64,000 bases of DNA from Chalara sp. BL73 (GCA_918026815.1 CAKJVC010000088.1:372001-436000), one strand, 5' to 3'. Shown: positions 46,484 to 58,973, numbered from the stretch's first letter. The notes: generated by a model from the sequence alone, not told the origin. Made by a program: numbers and translations.

Positions 46484-46606
46484 TTAGGGGGAAAGGGCGT
46501 TGCTCGCAAGGCGTTCGGCCGTGGCTAGATCGTCACCTAGACCAAGATCAGTTACGGCTTTCTGGAGCTATCCTACGATGCGTGGAATTTGATGCGCCTT
46601 GGCCAT
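46484..46606 (-). pseudogene. Short coding-like remnant of unknown identity
   Basis: From an ATG at 46606 the minus strand reads MAKAHQIPRIVG, a TAG at 46570-46568, then LQKAVTDLGLGDDLATAERL and ASNALSP to a TAA. The amphipathic composition resembles the N-terminus of a fungal enzyme, possibly an O-methyltransferase, but this is a guess. The TAG could be a C-to-T change of CAG. Confidence 0.2.
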
Positions 46607-49182
46607 CACTGCGAATATCAATTGAAACGACAACTATCGAGGTTTCGCATGCTATGCTTGCCTATTGCCTTGTTGCCGAGACATTTCAATGCCCGTTGAG
46701 GCTGGCGAGTGGTTGTTTGAAGCCAGTTCCTAGGACCTGCGTTTCCGTCAAATCAGCCGATTCTAATACTTTTGCAATGTTTATGTGGTCTTACATTATT
46801 GTCCTTTTCTGATGTTCCTATATAGGTTTATTGTGAAGTTGTAATTATTTTCTTGTTAAGTGACTGACAGCTCATCTTTTTATAGATAACCTTTACTTAA
46901 GGAGGTGATGTTGAGATAGTTTCCCCTTATGGCGCCTAAAATACTTTCAAGGTCGATGCAAATATCTCGGCGTACTGGAGTATATATGGCCATATCAGAA
47001 CTGTTGAGATTGCCAGCGAGTGTTCCATTTCTAGTAATTAACCACTCTCAGCCTCTTTCATCGCCTATAGTAGTTGTAAGCATGAAGCTACTATTTCTAG
47101 TCTACATCTCTACCTTCTTCATTCATTCTTTCAGCCTCATAGTTATGAAAACAACCTAGATCCTGATCAGTGTCCTTATTACTAGATTAATACAACCTAA
47201 AGTCTCAAATGCTTTCAATGACGGAGTTGCACATTTTCTGGACCCCGTCCCATCTAGTACTGACGAAACCTTATACAAATTTTCTGCAACTTGGACTATA
47301 GTCTTCGGGTGCCCGGAATGGCCGTAATCGGGCCGTCCCGCATACATTATGCACAACTCCTTACTATTAAGTTGTGCTACACTGATGTTGAGTCTAGATG
47401 CTAGCCAGCATGGAGCTTGTACAAGGTACAAAGCTACACAGAATACGTGGTTGGAAACCATGCAAAAGAAAATACTCCGGCGTACTGAAGTAGCTGGGTT
47501 ACCTCACACCAAGATATCGGAGATATTTTGAATTCGTTACAGGACAGATCTAATAAGGGTGAGCTCTGTTCAAAGCTGATGAAAGTGCATCATATAGCTA
47601 GCGCCTTTGCAATGAAGCTCGAGTTTCTCGCTCGTATTCTTGTTTCCATGACCCGATGTGATGGTTGCTCAGCTGCGCCATCATTTCTCACGCGGGATCG
47701 AGCTTTGCAAAGTTCTGCTTGATGGGCTTATAAGCGATTAATACGAATGGCATATTCTATTGGCAAATCTGTGTCATCGCCGATGCGGTATCGAGATATG
47801 ATATATGTTGCATGGCTGAGTTACGGTGGGGATGAGTAAGACGATTGGTACCAAGTGCTCTTTGCATGTGTTTGAAGGATGTCTTTATGAAGGAACTTCG
47901 TGCCTTTATACACGGTATGAGACACATTTACTCAACTCAGTAATGGTTGGCGACCGAGAAGGGTGTAGAGGCTCGTATGCTTTCCCAGTGCACCACAACT
48001 GCAAATCTGGGGTAAGTTGCACCCACCAAAGTTTGAGCGCTCCAGCTACTAGTTTGACTGCTGGGCGTTGCATTGCGCTAATTGTTCCCGGAAACTTGGA
48101 GATTAGATGGTTTACCAATTTATACAACATCGAATGGTGCTGGTTGCGGCTTGTAGTCCCCAGCATCCAGGTACTCGAGTCAGCCACTCTCTGTGATTGT
48201 GTTGATGGGACACGCGTGACACCTTAGCCTGACTCTTGTAAGGTCAAGTGCTTGCCTATGCAATGGCTTTGTTTGGAGCGCTTGTCTGTCTCAAGCTTCA
48301 TAATAATGTGGTGTTCGCGCTCTACCCGATTGAACTACTTTGCTCACAAAGTCTATTTAACTAACTCATCTGCGCAATTGCCCTAGAATGCTGCCTCTCT
48401 CCGGTAGCGGTGTAGGGAATTCAACCAAAGCGTTGTATATGCAATTTGAAGGCCAACTGTGGTTCCTTGTCGACAGCGTTACCCTAACCACGCCTTACCT
48501 TACCTTGCCCTACAGAAGTGGCGTCCACTACATCGGATAGGCGCACATCCCCTCCTTTTTCTCTTATCATTTTCACGTGTGTCAGTCCCTGTACGGAGGC
48601 AGAACTAAAGGGTTTTTTTTTCCCCCAGCGGGCGGAACCGGGGATTTGGATTACAAGCCCATTTTGTTGGTACTGTATGATGACGGTGAGATGAAGGGTT
48701 TTACTACATTCAAGCTTCACTTCTATCCTTCACTCATTGTTATTATTATTATTATTTCTTCTCTGAATTGTGTGGAGGACAATTTGTCAATATAAAACCT
48801 ACCCCTGGTTCATCAGCCTTTACCACCAATACACTATCTATCATCCCCCGCTTGGTGCTTCCTTCAGGCTTTAGGGTCCGACTCCCGACAACGGCTCGGC
48901 CAGCTACTTGAATCAAAAACTTCCAACGGTACAAGTACCGTTTTTTACGTCGCGTCCAAGATTCCCTGCCAATATTAGCAGCGGAAATCCTGATTCTACT
49001 TGAGTGTTGAACGGGAAGCCGCTGTGGTCGGAAATCTTCTGTACATATTCCTCCAGTCGCGTCAATTGTCGACTTCCTGCTTGCTCGCACATTGAGAACC
49101 CCGCACCCATCAGCGCCGAATTTACCAGCCAGAGTCGCGTTTTCTCCTGGACATTGTGGCTGGTCAACCCATTGGCTTAGAT
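46607..49182. other. Intergenic region left of the PAS-kinase gene
   Basis: About 2.6 kb. Open frames at 46582-46812, 47528-47722 and 47826-48227 show no family features. From about 48480 on, pyrimidine-rich sequence and a TAT repeat probably belong to the promoter and 5' UTR of the kinase gene. Confidence 0.35.
48740..48756. repeat. (TAT)n microsatellite
   Basis: Five to six tandem copies of the TAT/ATT trinucleotide. It lies in the probable promoter or leader of the PAS-kinase gene. A simple slippage repeat with no other meaning visible. Confidence 0.6.
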
Positions 49183-52100
49183 ATGCTGGAGCCGGATGGC
49201 CAGAACAACAATGGTGAGCAGATTCTTTTTCTCTACTTCGTTCCTGTCATCGCCATCGATCCAAAGTTCTTGATACGTCTACTTTACGGGGGAAGGATCG
49301 ACAGACTGTGACACCGAGATGGTTGTCTGCAGAGGACATGATCACCACATCAGTCGCCATAGGACCCCTCTTTTGTTCATTTTCAATATATTAATCAGAA
49401 ATATGATGAGTAACGTGAAGTGCTGGCAGGCGTCGATCAATATATCGAAAGAGGGAGAGGCCGCAACCAGAACCTACCTAGCGAACTCCTCATTCCGAAG
49501 AACCGAAGTACTGGTAACCTGCTCGCTCATGGCACAACGGGAGGAGATAGGTCAAGGATACGATTCTCATTCGATGCAGGTATGGTGGCGGAACAACTTG
49601 ATTCCATGTCAAGGTCAGTGTTGCCCTAACTCGAAATCGGGTCGACCACGAATTGATCTGGAGAGTGGGTTGGTGGGAAACGTCGTTCTGTTGTGATGAG
49701 ATTGTCTAAGTCAATGTCTCGACCTGTTTGGCACATAGTACAATGAAAAGTACATCGCTAATAGACTCGATTTGACAGATCTCCCATTATGACAGAGCAT
49801 GAGCATGGGTTGGGAGCGTCCGGACTGAGGCGGATACGGCAGCAACCAGCTATTTCTGAATCTTCCTCACGGAATCCATCCGTAGGACCACGGTCGGGAT
49901 CTATGAATCTCACCACATTCCCAAGCCGGTCTGCCTCTCTAGCCCTTGCTTCCGGCCCTTCCTCACCATCATTAAACTATGGTGAAGATCTCACACGCTT
50001 TCCTTCCGAATCTCTGCACTCTTTCTCATTTGCACATCAATCCGAAGAGTTTATACATAATCGCCAGAACGTGCTGAAGAGGTCCGTGGAATTTATGACA
50101 CAGAAATTAGGATGGGGAACAGCCAACAATGCAGGAATTGCCAGCGCGCAAGCACGAGTGAGTGGTGATCAAGAGATGCAAGGCATGCTAGAGCTATTAG
50201 CCAGGGCGCAACTGGTCGGAGCAAACAATATTGCAGGCTACGGTCAATCACACCTTCTGGGACCCTTAACTGGTCCAACTACAGCAGAGGAACCCAATCT
50301 ATTTGACAAAAGTTTTGTACCACGATCGCAGAGTCCTGAGCTTTTTGAGAGCCCTAGCTCCTCGCCCACAGCAATTAGGAAGCCTACCACACCCAATGTT
50401 CCACCAACTGAGACAAATTCGAAGGACACAGGATCCAATTTACCAGTCACTGCTGAGGCAGAGGCATCTATCGAAAATCCTCCTAATGAAAGCCAACCCC
50501 CCTTTGTAACAGCTCCTCCCACCGCAAGACGGCAAAGTTTAAGAAGAACGTACACCGACACTGGCCCGCTCTCACTTCAAAACAAGCTTATGGATACACT
50601 GGCGCAACCTTTCATAGCTGGCGATAAATTTCATGATCAGTTATCATCACCTACCATACCTGGAACCGGTCCTTCATTTGTCGTTTCTACATCTCATCCA
50701 TTAGGCCCAGCAGTGCATGGCCATTCGAGTCGATGGGCTCCAGCAGCACAAGCCATCTTCACAACCGAGTGCACTTCACCCTATACCATCCTAGCAGCGA
50801 ACGATCTTGCATGCCTTGTTTTCGGTGTTACCAAAGCCGAAGTGCGGAAGATGGGGATACTAGAAGTGGTTCAGAAAGAGAGAAGGTCATGGTTGGAGGA
50901 AAAGATAGGGTCTTCGGGGATTAGCTCAGAACCGTCCAAACAGACTTCTCGATTACCTGGCGGCCACAGTGCACAGCCAAGTCCTACTTCAAGCACTTCT
51001 TCACTGTTAGGAAGAGCCGGCGTGACTGCCCATCTCCTCAACAAGCCCAATTCTCGTCAGTCCAAGCAGATGCAACAACAACAACCAACGCGTCGAGCAC
51101 AGTCGGATGATGGCGCAGGTTCAAGCATTGTAGCCAGGGCGAAGGCAGCTAAAGTTGGACTAAATCATCCAGGAAATGCATCACGAGGAGTCTTACTTTG
51201 TGGCGATGTAGTCCCGATTCAGAAACGAAATGGCGCTACTGGAGCTGCCAGTTTGTGGGTGAAGGAGAAAAGAGGCGGGTTAATATGGGTTCTGGAGGAG
51301 ATTCATGAAGACGTTGCGGTGCTGAGTTTTGATGATGATGCGCTGCTCACCAAATTTACGGGATCACCAGAATCAATCTGGGGTGATAATATTACCCAAA
51401 TCGGTGTAGATGTTGGAAAGTTATTACCAAGAATATCTCGGCAAGGTATCGACGGAAGAAGTGGGGAGATCGATTACGCAGAAGTCACCAAACGAAGATA
51501 CTATACAGCTAGAAACTCCGGTCGTGTCAATATTCCATGTATAGTTGATAGAGTTCCAGGTGGAACTGATCTCAGAGTATCCAGTTTTCCACATATTGCC
51601 GGCATCATGGTACTCTCTGCAAAAACACTTGCAATTACAAGCTCTAACTCAGTATTCTCCGCTGCGCTGTTCGGACAGGAAAAACCTGATGGTCGACCAA
51701 TCACTGACCTTATTCCTGACTTCGACCGCATTCTTAACTTCCTCAAGGAGGAGGATGGCACTTCTCTCGTGGAGGGTATTGTGATTCCAGAGCACAGTTT
51801 TCGGCGTGCTAGAGCTCATATAGCCGTACAAGACGGTAAGATCGAGGCTGCTGCATACTTTTTGCGACCAGATGGTCTGCCAGCTAGGCATCGGGATGGA
51901 TCGGAGATCAAGATTGATGCTCAACTCAGAGTGGTTAAATCGGAAAAACCTGGCCCTGTGTTTGACGAAAATGTTATAGAGGAGATAAGCGACGAGGACG
52001 AAGATTCACGTATAGTGAAGTCAGAAACTCAAAGTGAGCTCGTATATGCACTTTGGATCACATATTCGAGGCAGATTCATGCCAATAATGACCATCTCGG

Positions 52101-53228
52101 AGTCGCATCGCCATATATGTCGGGCGCTCAGACGCCATTACACCAGCCTTCGCCAGGACAGCCAGATGTGGCTAGTCCTATGGAGATGGACTCAGATGAA
52201 CCTAAAAAGGAGCAATCCCATGCTTCTCTCCTTACAGCCCAATTGAAGGCGGCTGCTAAAAAGACTATTGCTAAGGTTACTAGACATGAGATGGCACCGC
52301 CTCCAAAACCAGAGAAACTTAAGGAGACTGGCCCACCGCCTGGTGTTGTGGAGGCGGTTCCAAAGAAAGTGATCGATGACTTCACGATACTCGAAGAGAT
52401 GGGGCAAGGTGCTTATGGTCAAGTAAAGCTTGCACGATATAAGAAAAATGGCAACAAGAAAGTTGTGCTTAAGTATGTTACAAAGCGACGCATTCTTGTT
52501 GATACATGGACTCGAGATCGGAGATTGGGAACGGTTCCGCTCGAGATTCATGTTCTAGATTATTTACGACGAGATGGCCTGAAGCATGCCAATATTGTTG
52601 AGATGGCGGATTTCTTCGAAGATGATATTAACTATTACATTGAGATGGTCCCTCACGGCTTGCCTGGCATGGACCTCTTTGACTATATTGAGCTCCGTGT
52701 TAATATGGAAGAAAACGAGTGCCGAAGTATATTCGTTCAGGTTGCCAATGCGATCCACCATCTCCACACGAAAGCACTTGTGGTTCATCGGGATATTAAA
52801 GATGAGAACGTGGTCCTGGATGGTGAGGGCAGTATCAAGCTCATAGACTTCGGTAGCGCTGCATATATCAAGAATGGCCCGTTTGATGTGTTTGTTGGAA
52901 CTATTGGTAAAGTCCTCTCTGTCCTTCACACACGGTCTCTAACTCAATCCTAGATTATGCAGCTCCTGAAGTCCTTGCTGGCAAGCCTTACCGAGGAAAG
53001 GAGCAAGACGTATGGGCGCTTGGTATACTGCTATATACGATTGTTTACAAGGAGAATCCATTTTACAGCATAGATGAGATTATGGATCGCGATCTAAGAG
53101 TGCCTTACATCATGAGTGAGGACAGTATTGACCTCATTCGCCTCATGCTAGATAGGGATGTGGAGTCCCGAATCACCATCGAGAAGGTCATAGAACATCC
53201 TTGGTGTTTAGCACATCAGGATGATTGA
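49183..53228 (+). CDS. PSK1: PAS-domain serine/threonine kinase (Psk1/Psk2 type)
   Basis: Exons 49183-49213, 49430-49613, 49779-52906 and 52954-53228 give about 1205 aa. The first two short exons are inferred from frame and splice signals; if wrong, translation starts at 49789. A low-complexity N-terminal half contains a PAS-like segment near residues 390-460 (APAAQAIFTTECTSPYTILA and NDLACLVFGVT). The kinase domain starts near 935: glycine loop GQGAYGQ, Lys of VVLKYV near 966, HRDIKDEN near 1074, DFG near 1093, and, across the last intron, GTIDYAAPEVLAGKPYRG. Yeast Psk1/2 phosphorylate Ugp1 and translation factors to steer carbon toward glucan and sense respiration. No lesions are seen. Confidence 0.9.
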
Positions 53229-53924
53229 GGGTTATTGAGGAGCGAAATGGAGAAGGTATTTGGAGCTGCCAAGGGTTGGAGCAAGAAGAGATGAGTCCCA
53301 AGGTTTGCTTTGCGAGACAGTGCCTGAGTTAGGGCGCCGAAGAACATTAGAGTTTAAGCGTCATGAGAAATGAGGAGATGATACCCAAGAGCATTTTCAT
53401 TTTAGCATAAGAGGATTGGTAGGAGCATCACCGGAGGAGGGTCATGGGGACGGCGCATGTATATAGCTCAACAGAGGTATATTATATCGGTGATAAGCAA
53501 ATCCACTTCCTGCTTTATTTTCACTTTGTAACGCCACAGCTCACTCTCATTCGTTCAACTCAAATACGAATATCACATGTAAGGAGTCTCGCTTAGGTCA
53601 GGACAGCCCTTTTCCTACCCATAGCATGGAAATCTTAAGGATATCTACGTATCTGCACAGATTACTTGTCGACGGATGTCCAGTTCTCAATAGGCTACGG
53701 TTATACATTGAATTCAGTTCTAACCACAAATATAACAATATAGAAGGTAATTTAATCAAACTTATAATGGTTGACTTTCATCGCAGCTTCATATTTTGAG
53801 GAAGGCCTGCTAAATTTTCCATCTTATATTTTGACTCACATTTCTACTCAGCTGGTTCCTTCATCTTTCGGCTCCCTCCCTGTTCCCTCGATTCCTTAGC
53901 CCATGCCTTATCTCAACAACCATC
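53229..53924. other. Convergent 3' spacer
   Basis: Tail-to-tail spacer between the kinase (plus) and the small membrane-protein gene (minus). No gene or repeat recognised. Confidence 0.35.
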
Positions 53925-54557
53925 TCAAGATGTTCCCATCCCAACATAGCCCTTCGCCCTCTCCCAGCCTCTTCTCACCGCACCCCGCTTCTCGTCGCCC
54001 AATACCAGTATCACGAGCGTAACCTCAATCTGAAGGACGATTGTGATAATCACGAGACGGTGAAGCACGAACACGGCGAGCAGGGTCTGTATGAGTATCG
54101 ACAGCACCACGTAGATGAGCAGCTGGAGGTCCCGGATCGCCGTCCCGTTGCGTGTGCGTGTGCGTGCTGGATTTTTAGCCCGGGTTTGGGCTTGGGTTTG
54201 AGCCTCGGGGTCTTCTGTTCGAGCTGGCGCACGACTTAGAGGCACGTCGTTGATCCCGCGTGGATTGTCGTCCATCCCCATTATCGTGTCGATGGAAGAG
54301 GTGGAGTCGGCACGAGCTATGGTAGTTGGGTCTGAGAAGGCGTTTGCAGCTTGTGCTGTGGGATTCTCTGGGGTGAAGATTTGTGGTGGTGGGCATGGCG
54401 TTGAAAGGATGGGTGTTGCCGCCATCTTGGGGCTGGGTTGAGGCGCTGACGGAGTCGTCATGTTGGCTATTTCGTAGGATAGGTTTAGTGTTCCTTGACC
54501 CGTATCTGAGCTGGCGATGATGTCTATGCGAGATTGATGCAGAGTTGTGGTGAGCAT
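53925..54557 (-). CDS. Hypothetical membrane protein
   Basis: Single minus-strand frame of 210 aa from the ATG at 54557; an inner ATG at 54461 (MTTPSAPQPSPKMAATP) may be the true start, giving 178 aa. The first two thirds are Pro/Thr/Ala-rich and disordered with an Arg/Thr-rich patch (RAKNPARTRTRNG). The last third contains two adjacent hydrophobic segments (DLQLLIYVVLSILIQTLLAV and VIITIVLQIEVTLVILVLG), then a basic tail ending GYVGMGTS. I do not recognise the family. The two-helix end suggests a tail-anchored or small organelle membrane protein. It converges with the PAS kinase. Confidence 0.5.
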   Translation of the reverse strand: MLTTTLHQSRIDIIASSDTGQGTLNLSYEIANMTTPSAPQPSPKMAATPILSTPCPPPQIFTPENPTAQAANAFSDPTTIARADSTSSIDTIMGMDDNPRGINDVPLSRAPARTEDPEAQTQAQTRAKNPARTRTRNGTAIRDLQLLIYVVLSILIQTLLAVFVLHRLVIITIVLQIEVTLVILVLGDEKRGAVRRGWERAKGYVGMGTS

Positions 54558-55567
54558 GGAGAGGATCTAGAAGAGGGGTTGATATTGTAGATCGGGTAGA
54601 TATTGTTCTTGCAGTTGTTCATGTTATTGTCTGCATCTAAGATAGATTCACAAAATCTGTTCAGTAAAAAAGGGGAAGTTTCCTGGTATGGTTGAAAGGG
54701 AAAATCAAGTTCGGTTCGTCTGTGGCTCATTGCTTTGCCATGGAACACAGCGAAGATTGCACAATGAACACCTTTGAAGAATTGAAGATGTGGAGTTCCG
54801 CTTTTCATAAGCTCAACCTCAGCTTATACAACGAAATCAGCTATATGAAAAAATCAATCTTAGCAAACATAAACTATATGTCATTCATGTACATGAACGT
54901 TTCATATATTCGAGCATGCTATTGTCACAACATTTAAGCATGAAAGTTCTGAAAAAGAGTCTTTGATATTACATGTATCCAGGTATCTGGTATATTGAAG
55001 GGCCATGTAACCCAAGAGCAACAATTAGTTATGCGTATAAATGGCGATTATCTAATGACCGTCACCGATATATGATGATGACGAACACAGATTCGTCGGA
55101 TATTTATCTCTTTCAGGAAAGGCAGGAAAGGAAAACAATGGGCTTTGTCTGTGTTCAAGTAAGTGGATACAAGATCTATCTTGGTAGGACCACACGCCAT
55201 ATATGTATAGATCCCTCAGCACCCTCTAGATAGAATCAATCAAATAACCCGTTGCCCACTTAGCCTTTTATTTCTATAAGCAATATTAAATTACCGAGTC
55301 ATTCGCAAATGCCTTGCAGCAGCCTGCGTAGTGAAAGAAAAGCAGAAGGACGTCACGGACCACAAAGAAACCTAAATGTAGATCAAAGAACTGAATGGAT
55401 TTGTTCAATTACCATTGGCCAAAAGCTATTCTTGAACAATGTTACAGCAATCTGAACAATGTCCTGTTGGCCTATAGGTAGGCATGGTACCCTCCTATTG
55501 TGAGTTATTCAACTCAGATCCCATCTGCTTAAGGCATCAATCCAATCTAAGCATTCACTCAGCCAAA
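54558..55567. other. Intergenic region between divergent genes
   Basis: Roughly 1 kb separating the minus-strand membrane protein from the plus-strand HMG-box gene. Short open frames (54692-54937, 54973-55233) are AT-rich and unsupported. An in-frame ATG for the HMG gene exists at 55484. Confidence 0.35.
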
Positions 55568-56734
55568 ATGGCGCCTAAGAACTTCCTTTCTTGCCCGATG
55601 CACATGAATCCAGATCCCGATTGCATGGATTGCGCATTATTCTCATCTGACCACTACCCTCTAACTAACAATGAGCAGAACTCGGAGACTCTCGTCATAA
55701 CTAGCGGTTTCACCAACCCGTTCGCATCAGCTCCAACCTTTCTCGATATATCCATGGCCGATGCACAGATGCGAACCCCTACTTCGGAGGTATCGCCCAT
55801 GATACTCACACAAGCACCCATGCTTTTTGAGTCTGCCAATCCTGCTAATACGCAACGACCACCGATATACCGTCCATTACCACCCCTATCCTACTCGCCA
55901 TACCACATCGCTCAAGGCTGGTCCCCTTTCCCAGGTATCAATAATGAAATACCAGAGAATGATGACGACGATGACTACCCTGAGCAACTGGCACTTTCGG
56001 ATAATGAATCCTTAACAAAACGTTCTCGTAAGCTAAAGCGTAAGCTGGCGGTAGAATTTGAGGAAGGCATCAAGCAGCCTTCACAGAAACAGAAGATTTC
56101 CCAATCCGCGGAGCCAGTAGAGCTAGACAAATCACTAAGCGAGATAGCAAAACACCAGAGATATACTCCAGTGCTTGTTGATCTTGAGGCATTCGTCAAC
56201 AGATCTTCCAAAGAGCGACAAGAGGAGGTTAAGCGAGGGAAAACGCCTAGCAAAGTTGGCCGGCCGATGAACTCATTCATGCTCTACCGCAAGTCCTACC
56301 AACATGTAGCAAATGCCATGAGTCAGCAAAGAAACAATCGGACGATCTCACAGATCATTGGTCACAGCTGGCAAGTAGAATCCAAAGAAGTTAAAAACCG
56401 GTTTACCGCACTGGCGAAGACCGATATGCAGAGCCACAAGAATGCTTTCCCAGGATACAAATTCCAATCCAGTTCAAACGAAAAGACCAAGCGTAAGCCT
56501 TCAAATCCATCATCCACAGACGAATCCTCTAACGATGAACCCTCTCCCTCCAAAGGTAGACCATCGAAAGTGAATAAGAACCCAGCTGCTCCAAAGGCTG
56601 CCGACATCATAGATGAGTCTTCTGAAAAAGATACTATTGAGGCCGAAGTTCCCACTTCGCCCAGAAAGAAGAAGGCGGGCGTGGTCCGAAAGGATGTTAT
56701 CTATGAAGATGAGTCCTCTGAGGACGATTCCTAG
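55568..56734 (+). CDS. MATA-type HMG-box transcription factor
   Basis: Single exon of 388 aa from the ATG at 55568, which has a strong context (AAAATGG); an in-frame ATG at 55484 would add 28 residues. The start MAPKNFLSCPMHMNPDPDC is followed by a disordered, acidic middle. The HMG box spans roughly residues 230-300: GRPMNSFMLYRKSYQHVA, RTISQIIGHSWQVES, FTALAKTDMQSHKNAFPGYK. This is the MATA_HMG type found in mating-type and related sexual-development regulators. No APN2 or SLA2 neighbour is present, so it is not evidently the mating-type locus. The C-terminal tail is Ser/Glu/Asp-rich and ends in TAG at 56732, after which the same frame stays open for 50 more codons. Confidence 0.8.
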   Translation: MAPKNFLSCPMHMNPDPDCMDCALFSSDHYPLTNNEQNSETLVITSGFTNPFASAPTFLDISMADAQMRTPTSEVSPMILTQAPMLFESANPANTQRPPIYRPLPPLSYSPYHIAQGWSPFPGINNEIPENDDDDDYPEQLALSDNESLTKRSRKLKRKLAVEFEEGIKQPSQKQKISQSAEPVELDKSLSEIAKHQRYTPVLVDLEAFVNRSSKERQEEVKRGKTPSKVGRPMNSFMLYRKSYQHVANAMSQQRNNRTISQIIGHSWQVESKEVKNRFTALAKTDMQSHKNAFPGYKFQSSSNEKTKRKPSNPSSTDESSNDEPSPSKGRPSKVNKNPAAPKAADIIDESSEKDTIEAEVPTSPRKKKAGVVRKDVIYEDESSEDDS

Positions 56735-57165
56735 GATGACGAAGGCTATCGGCGACCACCCAAGCAACAACACCGACTCAAATTCCGTAAGGAGATTGCA
56801 TGTAAGCACCACAAGAGAACTCAAACACAGATCCGATCTCTAGTAGTTAGATCATTCCTGTATGAGGAGTATCGGCTCGCCAACTAAACCTCAAAGGTAA
56901 GAGCTGAGCCTGTGCTTCAAGCATCCTTCAAGGATTATATAGAGTAATATTTCCATTGACGTTGATCTTCTGTTGAGGAGTCTGTCAATATCGCTAGTAC
57001 CATGTAGACTTATATGATATTCCCAATACTTCATTCCACCTAAATGAGTTTTCCATATGCAGGTGACAAATTTTTTAGGCTCTCGAATCGTTGAAGCATC
57101 ATTATAGCTTTCTCTGAAGCTACATTTTTTCAGGATTTCTATATCTATAATGACGGCACATTATG
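56735..57165. other. Downstream extension and convergent spacer
   Basis: The HMG-gene frame continues here after its TAG: DDEGYRRPPKQQHRLKFRKE and on to EEYRLAN, ending in TAA at 56885-56887. It is basic and coding-like. The remainder is the 3' spacer facing the minus-strand MFS gene. Confidence 0.5.
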
Positions 57166-58973
57166 TCATTGGGCTTGTCTTTTGCGTGTACGTACTTCGC
57201 GATATATGCCTGCTCCTGTGCCTATGATAAGCAAGACCGCATTGAACAACGCCATCATGTAAAACGGTGCCCCAGTAGAAAGCCTATCGAATAGATAGCC
57301 GCCAAGCTTGGTGAGCAAAAGAATAGCAGCACCACCTGAAAGACTGTATACACCTGCGATAGAGCCTTTGAGGTGATTTCTTGAAACCGGTCCTGTAGAT
57401 GAACCAGTTATCAACGGTGCTGTCTCCGAGACTCCATCAGGTTGTACCACGTTTGCATTTCCGAGTTGGGAGGAGAGGTTATAACCACCACCATCCCCCA
57501 ACACACCTCGACCAAGGAGACCCAGACTGCATACAATGGCTCCAATCTGACTGATTCCAATCAGCGCTACAACAAAAAGTACAGCGAGACCACCACCTCG
57601 CCCATCGATATCTTTCATCTCCGGGCTCACAAGCCTTGCAAAAGCTGTATATCCAACTATGCCAAACAAGCTGGCCGCGAGAAGCGGCATATTGAATCTG
57701 CGATAACGGTCTGACAGATAGCCAAATATTGGTGCACAAAGAAGAGCGATCAATTGTGAAACTCCTGTCAACTCAGCAGATAGCACATATGCCGCTCTAC
57801 ATTCTTTTTTAAGCTCAGGTGAAGGGTCGTTTGGAGAGCCTTGGCAAAATCCATTGCGAATGAAATAAGCGTTGACATAAAGAGGGATGAATAGGGAAAT
57901 ACCCACAGAAGAGGCACGAGCGACGAACCCTCCTAGATAGCCGAGGCCAATTTGAGCATCCTTGACTCCCAAGATGGTTGAGTCAATCAAGAGTCGCCAG
58001 TATGGGAGAAATGGTGCTCTTGTTGCTTCTTGGGTCTCGTTTTGAGGGGCTGCCTCGTAGCCTTGGGATGGCAATGTGCTTCTAAAGAGCAAGCGCCATC
58101 CCTTGCCTTCTTCACCTTGCAGACCTTGTAGGCCGAAAAAGCAGAGGCCCGCCACCACGAGGGCTACTGCTCCAACGATATAGAAACTCTCCGCTACTGC
58201 TTGTGCTTGGGTGGTGCCCTCTATATGTGAAAATCGTGCAGGCAGAGGAAGAAATAGCGTCAAAGTGACCAGCGCTCCACAGCCGGTAAAGACGCCTACA
58301 AGTCCAGCTAGTTTGGGAGGGCTGGAAGAGGATTTCTTGCTTTTCGTGCCGCTCGGCCGAGGTTTCGCGTATGTCGATGGTGTGATGGTAGCCTCAGAGT
58401 CAAGTGAAGCCGCAATACTGGTCCGAACACCTTGTAGCGCATCAATATCCTCTTCTATGGCCCTACTCGTATTATCCTCGTTCCTGCTATTCCCAGTCAT
58501 AGAAGGTAGAATGGCTGTCACCATGGTAGCTCTGCGAAAAATTAAGTAATTAGCAAGCTGCTCACAATTCCAGACGCTGGCGTAGCTCACGTAGCAGCGC
58601 CACCAACGCTAAATAGCATTCGTGCCAACAGTAATTGAGGGTACACATTTCGAGCCTGCACGAAGAGTAGAAGTGACAATCCTACAATTGTGTACCCTAG
58701 CACGCAGACGATGCGAACGCCCAACCTGTCGGAAAGAATACCCCATAATGGACACGCAAAGAGTGCAACTAGTTCATCCACAAATCCCAATGTGCCAACA
58801 AGATCTCCAACTCCATCTTTCACACCGATCAAATCGGTGATCACGAACGATACGCTGCTGTTGAGGAAGACGAGGAAGGATATCGAAAACAAACAGACAG
58901 CAAAGAGATATGCACACGCCTGCGTCGTAGTTGTGGCTGAAGCAAACGGAAGGTATCTAGTTATGGCACCCAT
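57166..58973 (-). CDS. Major facilitator superfamily transporter
   Basis: Minus strand, exons 58973-58591 and 58531-57166, about 582 aa. The start is MGAITRYLPFASATTTTQAC; the upstream frame lacks a nearer ATG. The 59-nt intron joins GGAAT to ATMVTAILPSM. Membrane segments are frequent, with six on each side of a long hydrophilic loop (about residues 150-185). PLWGILSDRLGVRIVCVLGY is the typical loop 2-3 motif (DRxGR-like), and FGYLSDRYRRFN is its counterpart in the second half. This is an MFS_1-type permease of 12 helices, likely at the plasma or vacuolar membrane. The substrate is unknown. It is divergent from the sugar transporter next door. Confidence 0.85.

Noticed and set aside
47826..48227. 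133-aa plus-strand frame with several Cys
   Set aside because: No signal peptide or family resemblance; an open frame of similar length occurs on the opposite strand.
55568..56734. Mating-type locus
   Set aside because: The HMG box is of MATA type, but the usual neighbours APN2 and SLA2 and an alpha-box or second MAT gene are absent.
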